Of a DNA stretch of 64,000 bases, positions 7,894 to 16,459 are shown piece after piece. The translations under genes were made by a program, and so were the position numbers. This stretch comes from Psychrobacillus sp044762655 (lineage in GTDB: Bacteria; Bacillota; Bacilli; Bacillales_A; Planococcaceae): NCBI RefSeq assembly GCF_044762655.1, contig NZ_JBIWER010000001.1:62001-126000 (forward strand). The letters run 5' to 3'. The notes beneath the pieces are model-generated. The model searched no databases. It was not told where the DNA came from and worked only from the letters and a program-made list of their open reading frames with translations. Within the stretch, counting starts at the first letter, position 1; every line of letters starts with the position of its first letter.

Positions 7894-8691
7894 TTAGCCT
7901 TTGAATGGGTAATCTTCGTTTATATAAATTCGCTCTTGGTGTAATGCTTTTCCAGTGTTATTGTCTACTTCTACAAAGAAGCCGCTTAGTACAGTACGCC
8001 CAGACTTTGGAACTTCAAATCGAGCAGGCATATTCGTTTGGAAACGATAAAGCACATCTTCTTTTTTCATGCCTAAAACACCATCGTACGGCCCAGTCAT
8101 ACCTACGTCTGTGATATAAGCTGTTCCACCTGGTAATATGCGAGAATCAGCTGTTTGAACATGTGTATGGGTTCCAACTACTACAGATGCTTTTCCATCT
8201 AAATGCCAGCCAAAGGCAATTTTTTCACTTGTAGCTTCTGCATGAAAGTCCACAAAGATGATAGGGGATAATTTTTTTGCTTCTTCTACCATTTCCGTTG
8301 CCATTTTAAATGGATCATCATGTGGGGGTAAAAATGTACGTCCATGCATATTAATCACTGAAATTGTATGGCCATTTTTAGAAATTGAAGTCATCCCTTT
8401 ACCAGGAGCATCCTCTGAAAAGTTAGCAGGTCGTATTAAGTAGTCTGTGTCATCAATAAAATCCATAATCTCTTTTTGATCCCAAGTGTGGTTTCCCATA
8501 GTTACTACGTCTACTCCCATGTGAAGCAATGACTGAAAAATACTCTTCGTTATGCCTCGTCCAGCGGCTGCATTCTCTCCGTTAGCAATAACTACATCTA
8601 CATCATATTTTCTTTTTAGTCTCGGCAAATAGTCTTCTAACGTATCCCTACCGATTGATCCAACGATATCTCCTATAAATAATATTCTCAT
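7894..8691 (-). CDS. ymdB: YmdB, 2',3'-cyclic nucleotide phosphodiesterase
   Basis: A 265-residue dinuclear metallophosphoesterase; the B. subtilis homologue hydrolyses 2',3'-cAMP and affects biofilm/motility switching and sporulation gene expression. Metal and catalytic motifs are visible in order: GD (D8), NGENAA, GNHTWD, DFHAEATSEK and GTHTHVQTAD. I start at ATG 8691 (MRILFIGD), matching the family, not at the upstream ATG, because the upstream start lies against the rny terminator hairpin. The SD is modest (GGAATGGAAG). It lies directly after rny, as in B. subtilis, where the pair links RNA turnover with developmental decisions. Confidence 0.96.
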   Translation of the reverse strand: MRILFIGDIVGSIGRDTLEDYLPRLKRKYDVDVVIANGENAAAGRGITKSIFQSLLHMGVDVVTMGNHTWDQKEIMDFIDDTDYLIRPANFSEDAPGKGMTSISKNGHTISVINMHGRTFLPPHDDPFKMATEMVEEAKKLSPIIFVDFHAEATSEKIAFGWHLDGKASVVVGTHTHVQTADSRILPGGTAYITDVGMTGPYDGVLGMKKEDVLYRFQTNMPARFEVPKSGRTVLSGFFVEVDNNTGKALHQERIYINEDYPFKG

Positions 8692-8716
8692 TACTACTTC
8701 CATTCCTTTCACGAAA

Positions 8717-8741
8717 AAAAGGCTTCATTTCGAAGCCTTTT
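8717..8741 (-). terminator. Terminator between rny and ymdB
   Basis: A 10-bp perfect stem AAAAGGCTTC / GAAGCCTTTT with a 5-base loop. The minus-strand tail is seven T residues in a row. Its strength suggests that ymdB gets only read-through or has its own promoter in the short gap, which is otherwise only 25 bases long. Confidence 0.9.
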
Positions 8742-8783
8742 TTAATACTAACTTATGAGACAGTGAAATACCATAAATGAATA

Positions 8784-10340
8784 TTATTTAGCGTACTCTA
8801 CTGCTCTAGTTTCTCGAATCACAGTCACTTTAATATGACCAGGATAATCTAATTCTTCTTCGATTCGTTTACGGATATCTCTTGCCAAACGATGAGCAGT
8901 TAAATCATCAATTTGATCTGGACGAACCATTATACGAATTTCTCGACCAGCTTGAATAGCAAATGATTTTTCTACACCTTCATAGGATTCAGAAATTTCC
9001 TCTAGTTTCTCTAATCGGCGAATGTAGTTTTCGAGTGTTTCACTTCTTGCACCCGGGCGTGCTGCGGATAATGCATCGGCAGCTGCTACTAATACAGCAA
9101 TAACTGAAGTAGCTTCTGTATCTCCGTGATGAGAAGCAATACTATTTATAACTACTGGATGTTCTTTGTATTTTCTTGCAAGCTCAACACCAATTTCTAC
9201 ATGGCTTCCTTCTACTTCATGGTCAATTGCTTTCCCGATATCATGGAGTAACCCCGCGCGTCTTGCAAGTGTTACGTCTTCTCCGAGTTCCGCAGCTAAC
9301 AATCCGGATAAGTAGGCAACTTCTGTTGAGTGTTTTAACACATTTTGACCATAGCTCGTACGATAACGAAGTCTACCAAGAATTTTCATAAGATCCGGAT
9401 GTAAATTGTGAACACCTATATCGAATGTAGTTTGTTCACCAATTTCACGAATTTGTTCATCAACTTCTCTTCTAGACTTTTCAACCATTTCTTCAATTCG
9501 TGCCGGATGAATTCGTCCATCCTGTACTAGCTTTTCAAGTGCTAAACGGGCAGTTTCTCTTCTGATTGGATCAAAGCCTGATAGAATTACGGCTTCTGGC
9601 GTATCATCAATGATTAAATCGATTCCTGTTAACGTCTCTAGTGTACGAATATTTCGACCTTCACGACCAATAATGCGACCTTTCATCTCATCATTTGGCA
9701 AGTTAACTACAGAAACAGTTGTTTCAGCAACATGATCTGCTGCAAAACGTTGTAACGCTAGGGAAAGAATCTCACGAGACTTTTTATCGGATTCTTCTTT
9801 AGCTCTAGTTTCCGATTCCTTCGTCATTACAGCAATATCCGTAGCAAGTTCATTTTCTACTTCTTGGAGAATTATTGTTTTCGCTTCATCTCTAGTTAGA
9901 GTAGAAATTCTTTCTAGTTCAGTTTGTTGTTTCTTAACTAGTTCATCCACTTTGCTTTCCTTCTGTTCGATATGCTGTTGTCTTTCAGTTAGAGCATCAT
10001 CTTTACGCTCAAGACCTACTTCTCTCTTGTTTAGAGCATCATCTTTACGATCAAGGTTCTCTTCTCTTTGTAATAACCGATTTTCCTGTTTTTGCAGTTC
10101 CATACGGCGTTCACGGATGTCAGATTCTGCTTCATTTCGTAATTTGTGAGTTTCATCTTTGGCTTCTAAAAGTGCTTCTTTCTTCAACGCTTCCGCTTCT
10201 CGCTTTGCTTCATCTATGATGATTGCTGAAGATTGTTTTGCACCAGTCACTTTTGAATCGTTCACGTTTTTCAGATAAATATAACCAACAACGGCACCGA
10301 CAATCAGACCAAGCAAAGCGGAGATGATAATTTCTGTCAT
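8784..10340 (-). CDS. rny: Ribonuclease Y
   Basis: A 518-residue membrane-anchored endoribonuclease that starts bulk mRNA decay. The N-terminal membrane segment (about residues 5-25, IISALLGLIVGAVVGYIYL) is followed by a long charged coiled coil to about residue 200. A KH domain follows (GRIIGREGRNIRTLETLTGI), then an HD domain with LLHDIGKAIDHE and SHHGD. All expected motifs are intact. It has its own promoter at 10449-10477. The leader of about 100 bases begins within a 9-bp palindrome. Its accessory factor RicA and the phosphodiesterase YmdB are nearby. Confidence 0.98.
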   Translation of the reverse strand: MTEIIISALLGLIVGAVVGYIYLKNVNDSKVTGAKQSSAIIIDEAKREAEALKKEALLEAKDETHKLRNEAESDIRERRMELQKQENRLLQREENLDRKDDALNKREVGLERKDDALTERQQHIEQKESKVDELVKKQQTELERISTLTRDEAKTIILQEVENELATDIAVMTKESETRAKEESDKKSREILSLALQRFAADHVAETTVSVVNLPNDEMKGRIIGREGRNIRTLETLTGIDLIIDDTPEAVILSGFDPIRRETARLALEKLVQDGRIHPARIEEMVEKSRREVDEQIREIGEQTTFDIGVHNLHPDLMKILGRLRYRTSYGQNVLKHSTEVAYLSGLLAAELGEDVTLARRAGLLHDIGKAIDHEVEGSHVEIGVELARKYKEHPVVINSIASHHGDTEATSVIAVLVAAADALSAARPGARSETLENYIRRLEKLEEISESYEGVEKSFAIQAGREIRIMVRPDQIDDLTAHRLARDIRKRIEEELDYPGHIKVTVIRETRAVEYAK

Positions 10341-10436
10341 TCGAACACCCCCTATTGCTATACTTTTTAGTTTCAGTCGGCACGTATATATAAAAACATA
10401 TACGCAATGCCTATAATCATTTAATAATAAAGAAAT

Positions 10437-10477
10437 TATACAATTTTAATTGTATAGATGTAGAAATACTCTGTCAA
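10437..10477 (-). promoter_or_regulatory. Sigma-A promoter of rny with overlapping palindrome
   Basis: On the minus strand TTGACA (10472-10477) is separated by 17 bases from TACAAT (10449-10454), a near-consensus sigma-A promoter. A perfect 9-bp inverted repeat with a 2-base centre, TATACAATT-TT-AATTGTATA (10437-10456), covers the -10 box and the expected start site. This arrangement would suit a repressor operator; no such regulator of rny is known to me. Confidence 0.75.
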
Positions 10478-10570
10478 GGAAGGGAAGAATAATATATTCA
10501 AACTAGGACAAAATAAACCTTTCCGTATGAATCAATTTCATGAAAGCATATTTTATAGTGAAATCCGAAC

Positions 10571-10674
10571 AATGCTGATTTTCGCTTTAGGAGTACGCTT
10601 TCAGCGGGCACGGCTCGAGCATGAAGTCTTTCGCTTTTGCTGTTCCCGCTGGAGTCGACGCAGTACACAGCATT
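10571..10674 (+). repeat. Hairpin repeat family A, copy A2
   Basis: A 104-bp copy bounded by AATGCTG and CAGCATT. The inner pair is AGCGGG/CCCGCT around GCACGGCTCGAGC and AGTCTTTCGC. It sits between the recA terminator and the rny promoter. The rest of the 10341-10740 gap holds the rny promoter and leader plus AT-rich DNA with no gene. Confidence 0.85.
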
Positions 10675-10705
10675 TGCTAAAAGATTAGTTGTTCTTTCAA
10701 AAAAA

Positions 10706-10733
10706 ATAGTCTCCCAAATAAATGAGAGACTAT
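10706..10733 (-). terminator. Terminator after recA
   Basis: An 8-bp perfect stem ATAGTCTC / GAGACTAT, 8 bases after the recA stop. It is followed on the minus strand by a run of eight T residues. Confidence 0.88.
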
Positions 10734-10740
10734 CGGGATA

Positions 10741-11811
10741 TTATTCTTCATCTAATAACAATTCAAATTCCGCATCTTCTTCCTCTTCGACCTCATGCGC
10801 ACCAATCGTTAAAGCGCTTGCGGCCATTCCAAGTGATTCACGGATTTTTGCTGTAACCTCAGCTTTGATAGAAGGATTTTCTTTTAAATATTGTTTTGCG
10901 TTTTCTCTACCTTGACCTATACGTTCTCCATTATACGCATACCATGAACCACTTTTTTGAATAATATCAAACTCTGATCCTATGTCAACAGCTTCTCCTT
11001 CTTGAGAAATTCCTATACCATACATAATATCTACTTCTGCAGTTTTGAATGGTGGAGCTACCTTATTCTTTACTACTTTAATTTTCGTTTTGTTACCTAC
11101 AATATCGGTACCTTGTTTAATAGCTTCTGAGCGTCTTACTTCTAAACGAACAGAACTATAGAATTTAAGAGCACGTCCACCTGTTGTAGTTTCCGGATTT
11201 CCGAACATTACTCCAATTTTTTCACGAACTTGGTTAATGAAAATAGCAATCGTGTTCGATTTATTAATAACACCTGAAAGTTTGCGTAATGCTTGAGACA
11301 TTAGTCGAGCTTGAAGACCCATATGAGAATCTCCCATCTCTCCTTCTATTTCAGCTTTAGGTACTAAAGCAGCTACCGAGTCGATTACTAAAATCTCAAT
11401 TGCTCCACTACGTACAAGCGCCTCTGCTATTTCAAGTGCTTGCTCTCCTGTATCTGGTTGTGATAATAGCAATTCGTCAATATTTACACCAAGTTTTTGT
11501 GCATAAATTGGATCTAATGCATGCTCTGCATCGATAAATGCTGCTTGCCCACCAGTTTTTTGTATTTCCGCAATGGCATGTAGCGCAACAGTTGTTTTAC
11601 CAGAACTCTCTGGACCGTATATTTCAATAATACGTCCTCGTGGATATCCGCCTATACCTAGTGCAGCATCCAATGCTAATGAACCACTAGAAGAAGTCTC
11701 AATTTCTAGATTTGTTTTTTCTCCTAGTTTCATAACAGAACCTTTACCAAACTGTTTCTCTATTTGTTTCAACGCCATATCTAAAGCTGCTTTACGATCA
11801 TTATTAGCCAA
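10741..11811 (-). CDS. recA: Recombinase A
   Basis: A 356-residue DNA-dependent ATPase for strand exchange and LexA co-proteolysis. Walker A GPESSGKT is at 66-73. LLVIDSV-type Walker B (ILVIDSVAALVPK), the L1/L2 loops (GNPETTTGGRALKFY) and the C-terminal acidic tail (EEEEDAEFELLLDEE) are all present. The start is TTG 11811 after GAGGAGG; no ATG lies at a suitable place. It is transcribed from a sigma-A promoter with an adjacent SOS-box-like sequence. pbpX, which separates recA from rny in B. subtilis, is absent. Confidence 0.99.
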   Translation of the reverse strand: MANNDRKAALDMALKQIEKQFGKGSVMKLGEKTNLEIETSSSGSLALDAALGIGGYPRGRIIEIYGPESSGKTTVALHAIAEIQKTGGQAAFIDAEHALDPIYAQKLGVNIDELLLSQPDTGEQALEIAEALVRSGAIEILVIDSVAALVPKAEIEGEMGDSHMGLQARLMSQALRKLSGVINKSNTIAIFINQVREKIGVMFGNPETTTGGRALKFYSSVRLEVRRSEAIKQGTDIVGNKTKIKVVKNKVAPPFKTAEVDIMYGIGISQEGEAVDIGSEFDIIQKSGSWYAYNGERIGQGRENAKQYLKENPSIKAEVTAKIRESLGMAASALTIGAHEVEEEEDAEFELLLDEE

Positions 11812-11860
11812 TTAAATTTCCTCCTCAAAAGAAATGTTGATGTTTTTTATTTCTACTCTT

Positions 11861-11911
11861 ACTATACTCGGTCTTTGAGAAATTTACAAGAAAAAAGCGA
11901 ACGTTCATTCG
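11861..11911 (-). promoter_or_regulatory. recA promoter and candidate LexA (SOS) box
   Basis: On the minus strand TTGTAA (11884-11889), 17 bases and TATAGT (11861-11866) form a good sigma-A promoter. Eight bases upstream of the -35 lies CGAATGAACGTTCG (11898-11911). This matches the Bacillus LexA consensus CGAAC-N4-GTTCG except at one base, and the central four bases fit the RNRY preference. DNA-damage control of recA through LexA is established for Bacillus; use of this particular box is inference. Confidence 0.75.
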
Positions 11912-11944
11912 TTTATTTTTTGCAACAATTTAATTTTGGGAGTG

Positions 11945-11979
11945 AAAAACGGCACAAAAATGAATTTTGGGCCGTTTTT
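11945..11979 (-). terminator. Terminator after cinA
   Basis: A 9-bp perfect stem AAAAACGGC / GCCGTTTTT with a 17-base loop, 12 bases beyond the cinA stop. T-runs stand at both feet, so it may act in both directions. It ends the ymfK-rodZ-pgsA-cinA unit before the recA promoter. Confidence 0.82.
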
Positions 11980-11990
11980 ATCAATCAAAA

Positions 11991-13247
11991 TTAAATATCT
12001 GCTAATTTTTGTTCTTGCAACAAACGTATCAAATAATAGATTGTCAGCTTAACTGTTCTAATCCTATTCGTGTTTCGTAACCCGGATAGATTTAGTTTAT
12101 ACGTAAAGGACTTCGTATCACCTATGGCAATTCCAATCCAAATAGTACCTGCTGGTTGACCACCATGACCATCTGGACCTGCTGCTCCAGTAATACCAAC
12201 GCCTATATCCGTCTGGAATTTTTCTTTTACGCGAAGTGCCATTTGCTCTGCACACTGACTAGAAACTACGCTATATTTCTCGATAACTTCAGCATCGATG
12301 CCTAAATGCTTAATCTTTACGTCTTCCGTATAGGTTATCATCCCACCCACCAAAGCTTCTCCAATTCCTGGTACTGCAGCAAGCTCCGATTGGAATAGTC
12401 CTGCTGTCATGCTTTCTGCCGCTGAAATAGTCAGGTCATTTTCAATAAGGATATCTCTCAGTTTTGAAGGCAAAGAATCATTATTGTAGCCATAAACAAA
12501 TTTACCAACACGGTTTAGTATTTCACCCTGTAAGGCTTCAATCTTTTTCCAAGCTTCTTCTTTTGAATTACTTTTTGCTGTTAATCGAAGTGTAACTTCA
12601 CCATCAGAGGCAAGTGGTGCAAGGGTTGGATTTGTTTGGTTGTCTAGTAAATCCTGTACTTCTGTTTCCAGTTCTGCTTCACCAATTCCATAAAAACGAA
12701 TGACATGAGACATTATTACATTTTCATCTAAAAGAAGCTTCGGAAGCAATGGCTTTGCCTCGAATTGGAACATCGGCTCCATCTCTTTCGGAGGACCAGG
12801 TAGTAACATATATGAATGACTTTTTGTAGAAAGCAACATCCCTGGTGCCATCCCATGTTTGTTTTCTAGTACAGTAGAGCCTTCTAAAACAAGGGCTTGT
12901 TTTTTGTTGTTTTCTGTCATTTTACGACCCATACGTTTAAAGAAATCTTCAATATATATGATTGCATGATTATCTAAGACTAGGTTCAAACCTAAATGCC
13001 TCGCTATAGTTTCCTTCGTTAAATCATCTTTTGTAGGACCCAATCCACCAGTGAAAATGATGAGGTCTGCTCGTTTTTCTGCTGTTTGAATCGATTCTAA
13101 AAGTCTATCCGCGTTATCTCCAACAACCGTATGATAGTATACATCTAGACCAATCTCTGCTAATTGATTGGATATAAAACGTGCGTTAGTATTAGAAATC
13201 TGTCCAAGTAATAACTCCGAACCTACTGCAATAATTTCTGCTTTCAT
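11991..13247 (-). CDS. cinA: CinA, competence/damage-inducible protein (NMN amidase domain)
   Basis: A 418-residue two-domain protein. The N-terminal MoaB-like domain (IAVGSELLLGQISNTNARF, FTGGLGPTKDDLT) belongs to the COG1058 family with ADP-ribose pyrophosphatase activity. The C-terminal CinA domain (AAESMTAGLFQSELAAVPGIG and GITGAAGPDGHGGQPAGTIWIG) is the nicotinamide-nucleotide amidase type. It supports NAD salvage and, in competent bacteria, a RecA-associated role. It is the last gene of the ymfK-rodZ-pgsA-cinA series, 14 bases after pgsA, and precedes recA as in B. subtilis, though with a terminator and a separate recA promoter between them. Confidence 0.97.
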   Translation of the reverse strand: MKAEIIAVGSELLLGQISNTNARFISNQLAEIGLDVYYHTVVGDNADRLLESIQTAEKRADLIIFTGGLGPTKDDLTKETIARHLGLNLVLDNHAIIYIEDFFKRMGRKMTENNKKQALVLEGSTVLENKHGMAPGMLLSTKSHSYMLLPGPPKEMEPMFQFEAKPLLPKLLLDENVIMSHVIRFYGIGEAELETEVQDLLDNQTNPTLAPLASDGEVTLRLTAKSNSKEEAWKKIEALQGEILNRVGKFVYGYNNDSLPSKLRDILIENDLTISAAESMTAGLFQSELAAVPGIGEALVGGMITYTEDVKIKHLGIDAEVIEKYSVVSSQCAEQMALRVKEKFQTDIGVGITGAAGPDGHGGQPAGTIWIGIAIGDTKSFTYKLNLSGLRNTNRIRTVKLTIYYLIRLLQEQKLADI

Positions 13248-13261
13248 GAAGTACTTCCTTC

Positions 13262-13846
13262 CTACTTAGAATCTAATAATACCTTACGATTCAAATAAAA
13301 ATAATCCCAGCCTGACCAGACTGTAAAGAATAGACATACATATAGCATGATCATATCAAAAGGAATATGGAACATTTCAAAGAATATATTCCCCAATAAA
13401 AGGGAAGAAATCGCTATTATTTGTGTCCACATTTTTATTTTACCTAATTGATTGGCAGCCACTACCTCTCCTTCGTTAGCTAATATTAAACGAAGACCAG
13501 TTACTGCAAATTCACGGCTAATGATTAATATTACTACCCATGATGGCGCCATTCCAAACTCAACTAAAATGATTAAAGCAGCAGAAACTAATAATTTGTC
13601 AGCAAGAGGGTCAAGAAATTTCCCCATATTCGTAACTAAATTATATTTTCTTGCATAGTATCCATCGATAAAATCTGTAATCGAAGCAATGATAAAAATA
13701 ATCGCACCTACAAGATGACCGACTGGAATTGTTGACCCAAGTAGTGTAATATCTCCCCAATTAAAGTCAACCAGCATAAAGAACATAAAAATAGGAATTA
13801 AAAATATACGAAACAATGAGATTTGGTTTGGTATATTCATCTTCAT
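13262..13846 (-). CDS. pgsA: CDP-diacylglycerol-glycerol-3-phosphate 3-phosphatidyltransferase
   Basis: A 194-residue membrane enzyme making phosphatidylglycerol phosphate, the committed step to PG and cardiolipin. The CDP-alcohol phosphotransferase signature is intact: DFIDGYYARKYNLVTNMG then KFLDPLADK, giving D-x2-DG-x2-AR and G-x3-D-x3-D. Four to five hydrophobic segments follow. I start at ATG 13846 (MKMNIPNQ) because AAAGGAG is 7 bases upstream; the longer frame from 13885 runs through the rodZ stop hairpin. It shares a gap of 47 bases with rodZ. It uses CDP-diacylglycerol, the product of CdsA encoded 39 kb away in this window. Confidence 0.97.
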   Translation of the reverse strand: MKMNIPNQISLFRIFLIPIFMFFMLVDFNWGDITLLGSTIPVGHLVGAIIFIIASITDFIDGYYARKYNLVTNMGKFLDPLADKLLVSAALIILVEFGMAPSWVVILIISREFAVTGLRLILANEGEVVAANQLGKIKMWTQIIAISSLLLGNIFFEMFHIPFDMIMLYVCLFFTVWSGWDYFYLNRKVLLDSK

Positions 13847-13872
13847 AAAAAAACTCCTTTCAATATCAAATA

Positions 13873-13899
13873 AAATAGCCATCAATAAGATGACTATTT
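13873..13899 (-). terminator. Hairpin spanning the rodZ stop codon
   Basis: An 11-bp stem with one mismatch (AAATAGCCATC / GATGACTATTT) includes the rodZ TAG stop (13894-13896). The minus-strand tail TTTTATTTG is short. It lies inside the operon, so it is more likely an attenuator or mRNA 3'-end stabiliser than a full stop. Confidence 0.55.
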
Positions 13900-14751
13900 G
13901 TTGAACTGTATTACTGCGTTTTGAGTAACTTCTGTACTTTTAAACTCTACTATTTCATCATTTATTGTAACAGTATTTCCAGGAGCATGTCCAAGACGTA
14001 TACGAATTTTAGACAAAGCACTTGCATCAAATTCAAAGGTTTCTCCAGCTTTAACCGATTGATCCACAAGAATTTTGTCATTCTCATCTCTAATATTCAA
14101 CCATGTAGTATTTACAGCGACTACTTTTACTAGATAACTTTCCGCATTCGTTAAATTGTATGTGGAAGTTACACCTTGCGATTCTACAAAAGTTAACTGC
14201 TGTGTAGGCGCTTCTGGTTCTTCTATAACCTCTTCGGCAGGTTCTTCTTCCGAAGCATCCTCTTCACCAGGCTTTACATTCTCGTTATCCTCAAACGTCG
14301 GTTTTTGCTCTTGTACTAACTCATCGTTAGCGACTTCAGGTTCTGGATTGTCTGGTCTATTTTGAAACAAAGTCCAAACGATTATGATGATAGCAACGAT
14401 AAATACGGCAACCATTACCATCGGGAAAATCTCCATAAACTTACTTGAAGATCTACCACCTAAGGCTCTTCTAGAGGGTGTTGCTGGAATATTTTTAGTA
14501 ACTTCTTCATTCGACGGTGAAGGGATCTCTGTTTTATATGCTTCTAATAATTCGTCTCCATTTAACCCAACTGCTTCAGCATACTGTTTGATAAAAGCAC
14601 GAACGTAAAAAGCACCTGGCATTGTTGCATAATTACCTTCTTCAATACCTGCCAAGTATCGTTTTTGAATTTTTGTTATTTCTTGCAAATCGTCAATACT
14701 ATAACCTTTTGCTGTTCTCGCTTCTTTTAAACGAGCCCCAAGTTCAGTCAA
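13894..14751 (-). CDS. rodZ: RodZ-like cytoskeletal protein (YmfM)
   Basis: A 285-residue bitopic protein. An N-terminal Cro/C1-type helix-turn-helix (residues 1-80; KEARTAKGYSIDDLQEITKIQKRYLAGIEEGNY) contacts MreB in the family. One membrane segment follows (about 110-130, VMVAVFIVAIIIIVWTLF), then an acidic E/P-rich linker and a C-terminal DUF4115 beta domain. It supports rod-shape maintenance. The start is TTG 14751 after GGTAGGTG. It follows ymfK by 16 bases and precedes pgsA, the same order as B. subtilis ymfK-ymfM-pgsA. A hairpin overlaps its stop codon. Confidence 0.95.
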   Translation of the reverse strand: MTELGARLKEARTAKGYSIDDLQEITKIQKRYLAGIEEGNYATMPGAFYVRAFIKQYAEAVGLNGDELLEAYKTEIPSPSNEEVTKNIPATPSRRALGGRSSSKFMEIFPMVMVAVFIVAIIIIVWTLFQNRPDNPEPEVANDELVQEQKPTFEDNENVKPGEEDASEEEPAEEVIEEPEAPTQQLTFVESQGVTSTYNLTNAESYLVKVVAVNTTWLNIRDENDKILVDQSVKAGETFEFDASALSKIRIRLGHAPGNTVTINDEIVEFKSTEVTQNAVIQFNK

Positions 14752-14767
14752 CTAAAACACCTACCCG

Positions 14768-15574
14768 TTAAAAATTGAATCCACCAAATCCGCCAAAGCC
14801 TGTCATTCCTTTGTCAGACATTCCGTGGTTTTTTTCCATCATTTCATATGTGATTTGTTCGTCAGGATTATGACGAAGCTCGATAATATAGTCAAAATCA
14901 TCAATATCATACTCCGAATATTGGATGAACATATCAGGATGCTCCACAACCTTTATCGTTGGCATCCGCATCATTTCCCTTACTAACTGAAGATGCTTTT
15001 CATCATTTGATTTTCTCGTTACAATACCGTCTAATATAAAAATATTACGATCGCTAAACTCGTCCCCTGCCAATTGGCTTCTAATCGTTTGCTTAATCAT
15101 TGTTGAAGACAGGAATATCCATTTTTTGTTAGCACATACACTTGCTGCGACCACTGATTCCGTTTTGCCTACTCTTGGCATTCCCCTGATTCCAATAAGT
15201 TTATGTCCTTCTTGTTTAAAGATTTCGGCCATAAAATCTACTAAGAGACCAAGCTCGTTACGAACAAATCTAAACGTTTTTTTATCGTCTGCATCTCGTT
15301 GGATATATCGACCATGACGGACTGCAAGCCGATCTCTAAGCTTAGGCTCTCTAAATTTAGTCAATTGAATCGTTTCCATTGTAGAAGCGATATGTTCAAA
15401 GCGCTCAATATTTTCCTTTTTTTCTGCTTTTATAAGCATACCCCGTCTGCCTTCATCTACACCATTGATCGTTACAATATTAACTCGAAGCATACCAAGT
15501 AAAGAAGAAATGTCACCTAAAAGTCCTGGACGATTAACTTGAATTTCGTATTCAAAAAACCATTCACTAGCCAT
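14768..15574 (-). CDS. ymfK: YmfK family protein (DUF3388), unknown function
   Basis: A 268-residue conserved Bacillales protein. An N-terminal ACT-like segment (FEYEIQVNRPGLLGDISSLLGML, residues 6-28) suggests small-ligand sensing. The middle contains a P-loop-like stretch IGIRGMPRVGKTESVVAASVC (about residues 140-160) followed by FILDGIV. The C-terminus is glycine/phenylalanine-rich (GMTGFGGFGGFNF). ATP binding is inference from the loop. It heads the ymfK-rodZ-pgsA-cinA unit. In B. subtilis ymfJ lies just upstream; here the 153-base gap contains only the ymfI terminator and promoter-type DNA. Confidence 0.92.
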   Translation of the reverse strand: MASEWFFEYEIQVNRPGLLGDISSLLGMLRVNIVTINGVDEGRRGMLIKAEKKENIERFEHIASTMETIQLTKFREPKLRDRLAVRHGRYIQRDADDKKTFRFVRNELGLLVDFMAEIFKQEGHKLIGIRGMPRVGKTESVVAASVCANKKWIFLSSTMIKQTIRSQLAGDEFSDRNIFILDGIVTRKSNDEKHLQLVREMMRMPTIKVVEHPDMFIQYSEYDIDDFDYIIELRHNPDEQITYEMMEKNHGMSDKGMTGFGGFGGFNF

Positions 15575-15660
15575 GTTATATCTTTCCCTTCTTTATAGAT
15601 GACGTTTCACTTAATGATTAGTTCTATCATATATGATTTTGGTGTCGAATAAAAGAAAAA

Positions 15661-15691
15661 AAGAAAAGAGCGTGTATTTCTCTCTTTTCTT
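15661..15691 (-). terminator. Terminator after ymfI
   Basis: A 10-bp perfect stem AAGAAAAGAG / CTCTTTTCTT (extendable by flanking A/T pairs) with an 11-base loop and a T-rich minus-strand tail. It closes the ymfF-ymfH-ymfI operon. Confidence 0.75.
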
Positions 15692-15727
15692 TTCCTATAA
15701 GCTTTTGCAATTAGTGATATAAACTAA

Positions 15728-16459
15728 TCAAATATACCATCCACCATTAACCCGAATAATTTGACCAGTAATATAGCTTGCCTTTTCACTTGTTAAAAAA
15801 CCAACCGTATCAGCTATATTTTGTGTCGAGCCGAAAATGCCTGCAGGAATCTCATCCATAATTAGCTGACGTGCCTCTTCTTCAATATGAGCATTCATTT
15901 TTGTCTCGATAAATCCCGGAGCAACTGCATTTACTCTTGTTCGCTGCAAGGCAACCTCTTTAGCATAGGCCTTTACAAAGGCATGCTGAGCTCCTTTAGC
16001 AGCTGAGTAAGCCACTTCGTATGAGGCACCTGCATCTCCCCAAATACTACCTACAAAGACGACTGAACTACTAGGTTGTTTACGAAGCTTGCTATTCAGT
16101 CTTGCTAACAGAGCCATCGGATGCTCTACATGCACCTGAAATAGCAAACGAATATCAGCTAAGCTAGTGTCTTCTAAAGCTTTGTAAAGACTATGTCCCT
16201 GGGCAAATACAACCGCATGAAGGCTAAATACAGAATCTGCAATCTTTTCTATACAGTCTTCCTTACTCATATCCGCTTGAATGACGCTAAATTCCTGTTT
16301 TGGATAGGAATCATTCAGTTCTTTTAATAAAGTGAAGATGCTAGCTTCATTATTTGCATAGTGAAGATAAATGGACCAACCGGCCTCTGCAAGATTCCTA
16401 CATATTGCATACCCAATTTCACCAGATGCACCAAGCACTAATGCAAACTTTTTAGTCAT
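15728..16459 (-). CDS. ymfI: YmfI, SDR-family oxidoreductase
   Basis: A 243-residue classical short-chain dehydrogenase. The cofactor loop GASGEIG is at 10-16; the catalytic triad is S137, Y150 and K154 (YSAAK). The C-terminal half, PGFIETKMN and ITGQIIRVNGGW, resembles 3-oxoacyl-ACP reductases, but the true substrate of YmfI is not established. I start at ATG 16459 (MTKKFALVLGASG), which keeps the normal N-terminus; the SD is weak and the start overlaps the ymfH stop by 8 bases, so coupled translation is likely. The longer frame from 16501 lies wholly inside ymfH. Confidence 0.92.
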   Translation of the reverse strand: MTKKFALVLGASGEIGYAICRNLAEAGWSIYLHYANNEASIFTLLKELNDSYPKQEFSVIQADMSKEDCIEKIADSVFSLHAVVFAQGHSLYKALEDTSLADIRLLFQVHVEHPMALLARLNSKLRKQPSSSVVFVGSIWGDAGASYEVAYSAAKGAQHAFVKAYAKEVALQRTRVNAVAPGFIETKMNAHIEEEARQLIMDEIPAGIFGSTQNIADTVGFLTSEKASYITGQIIRVNGGWYI

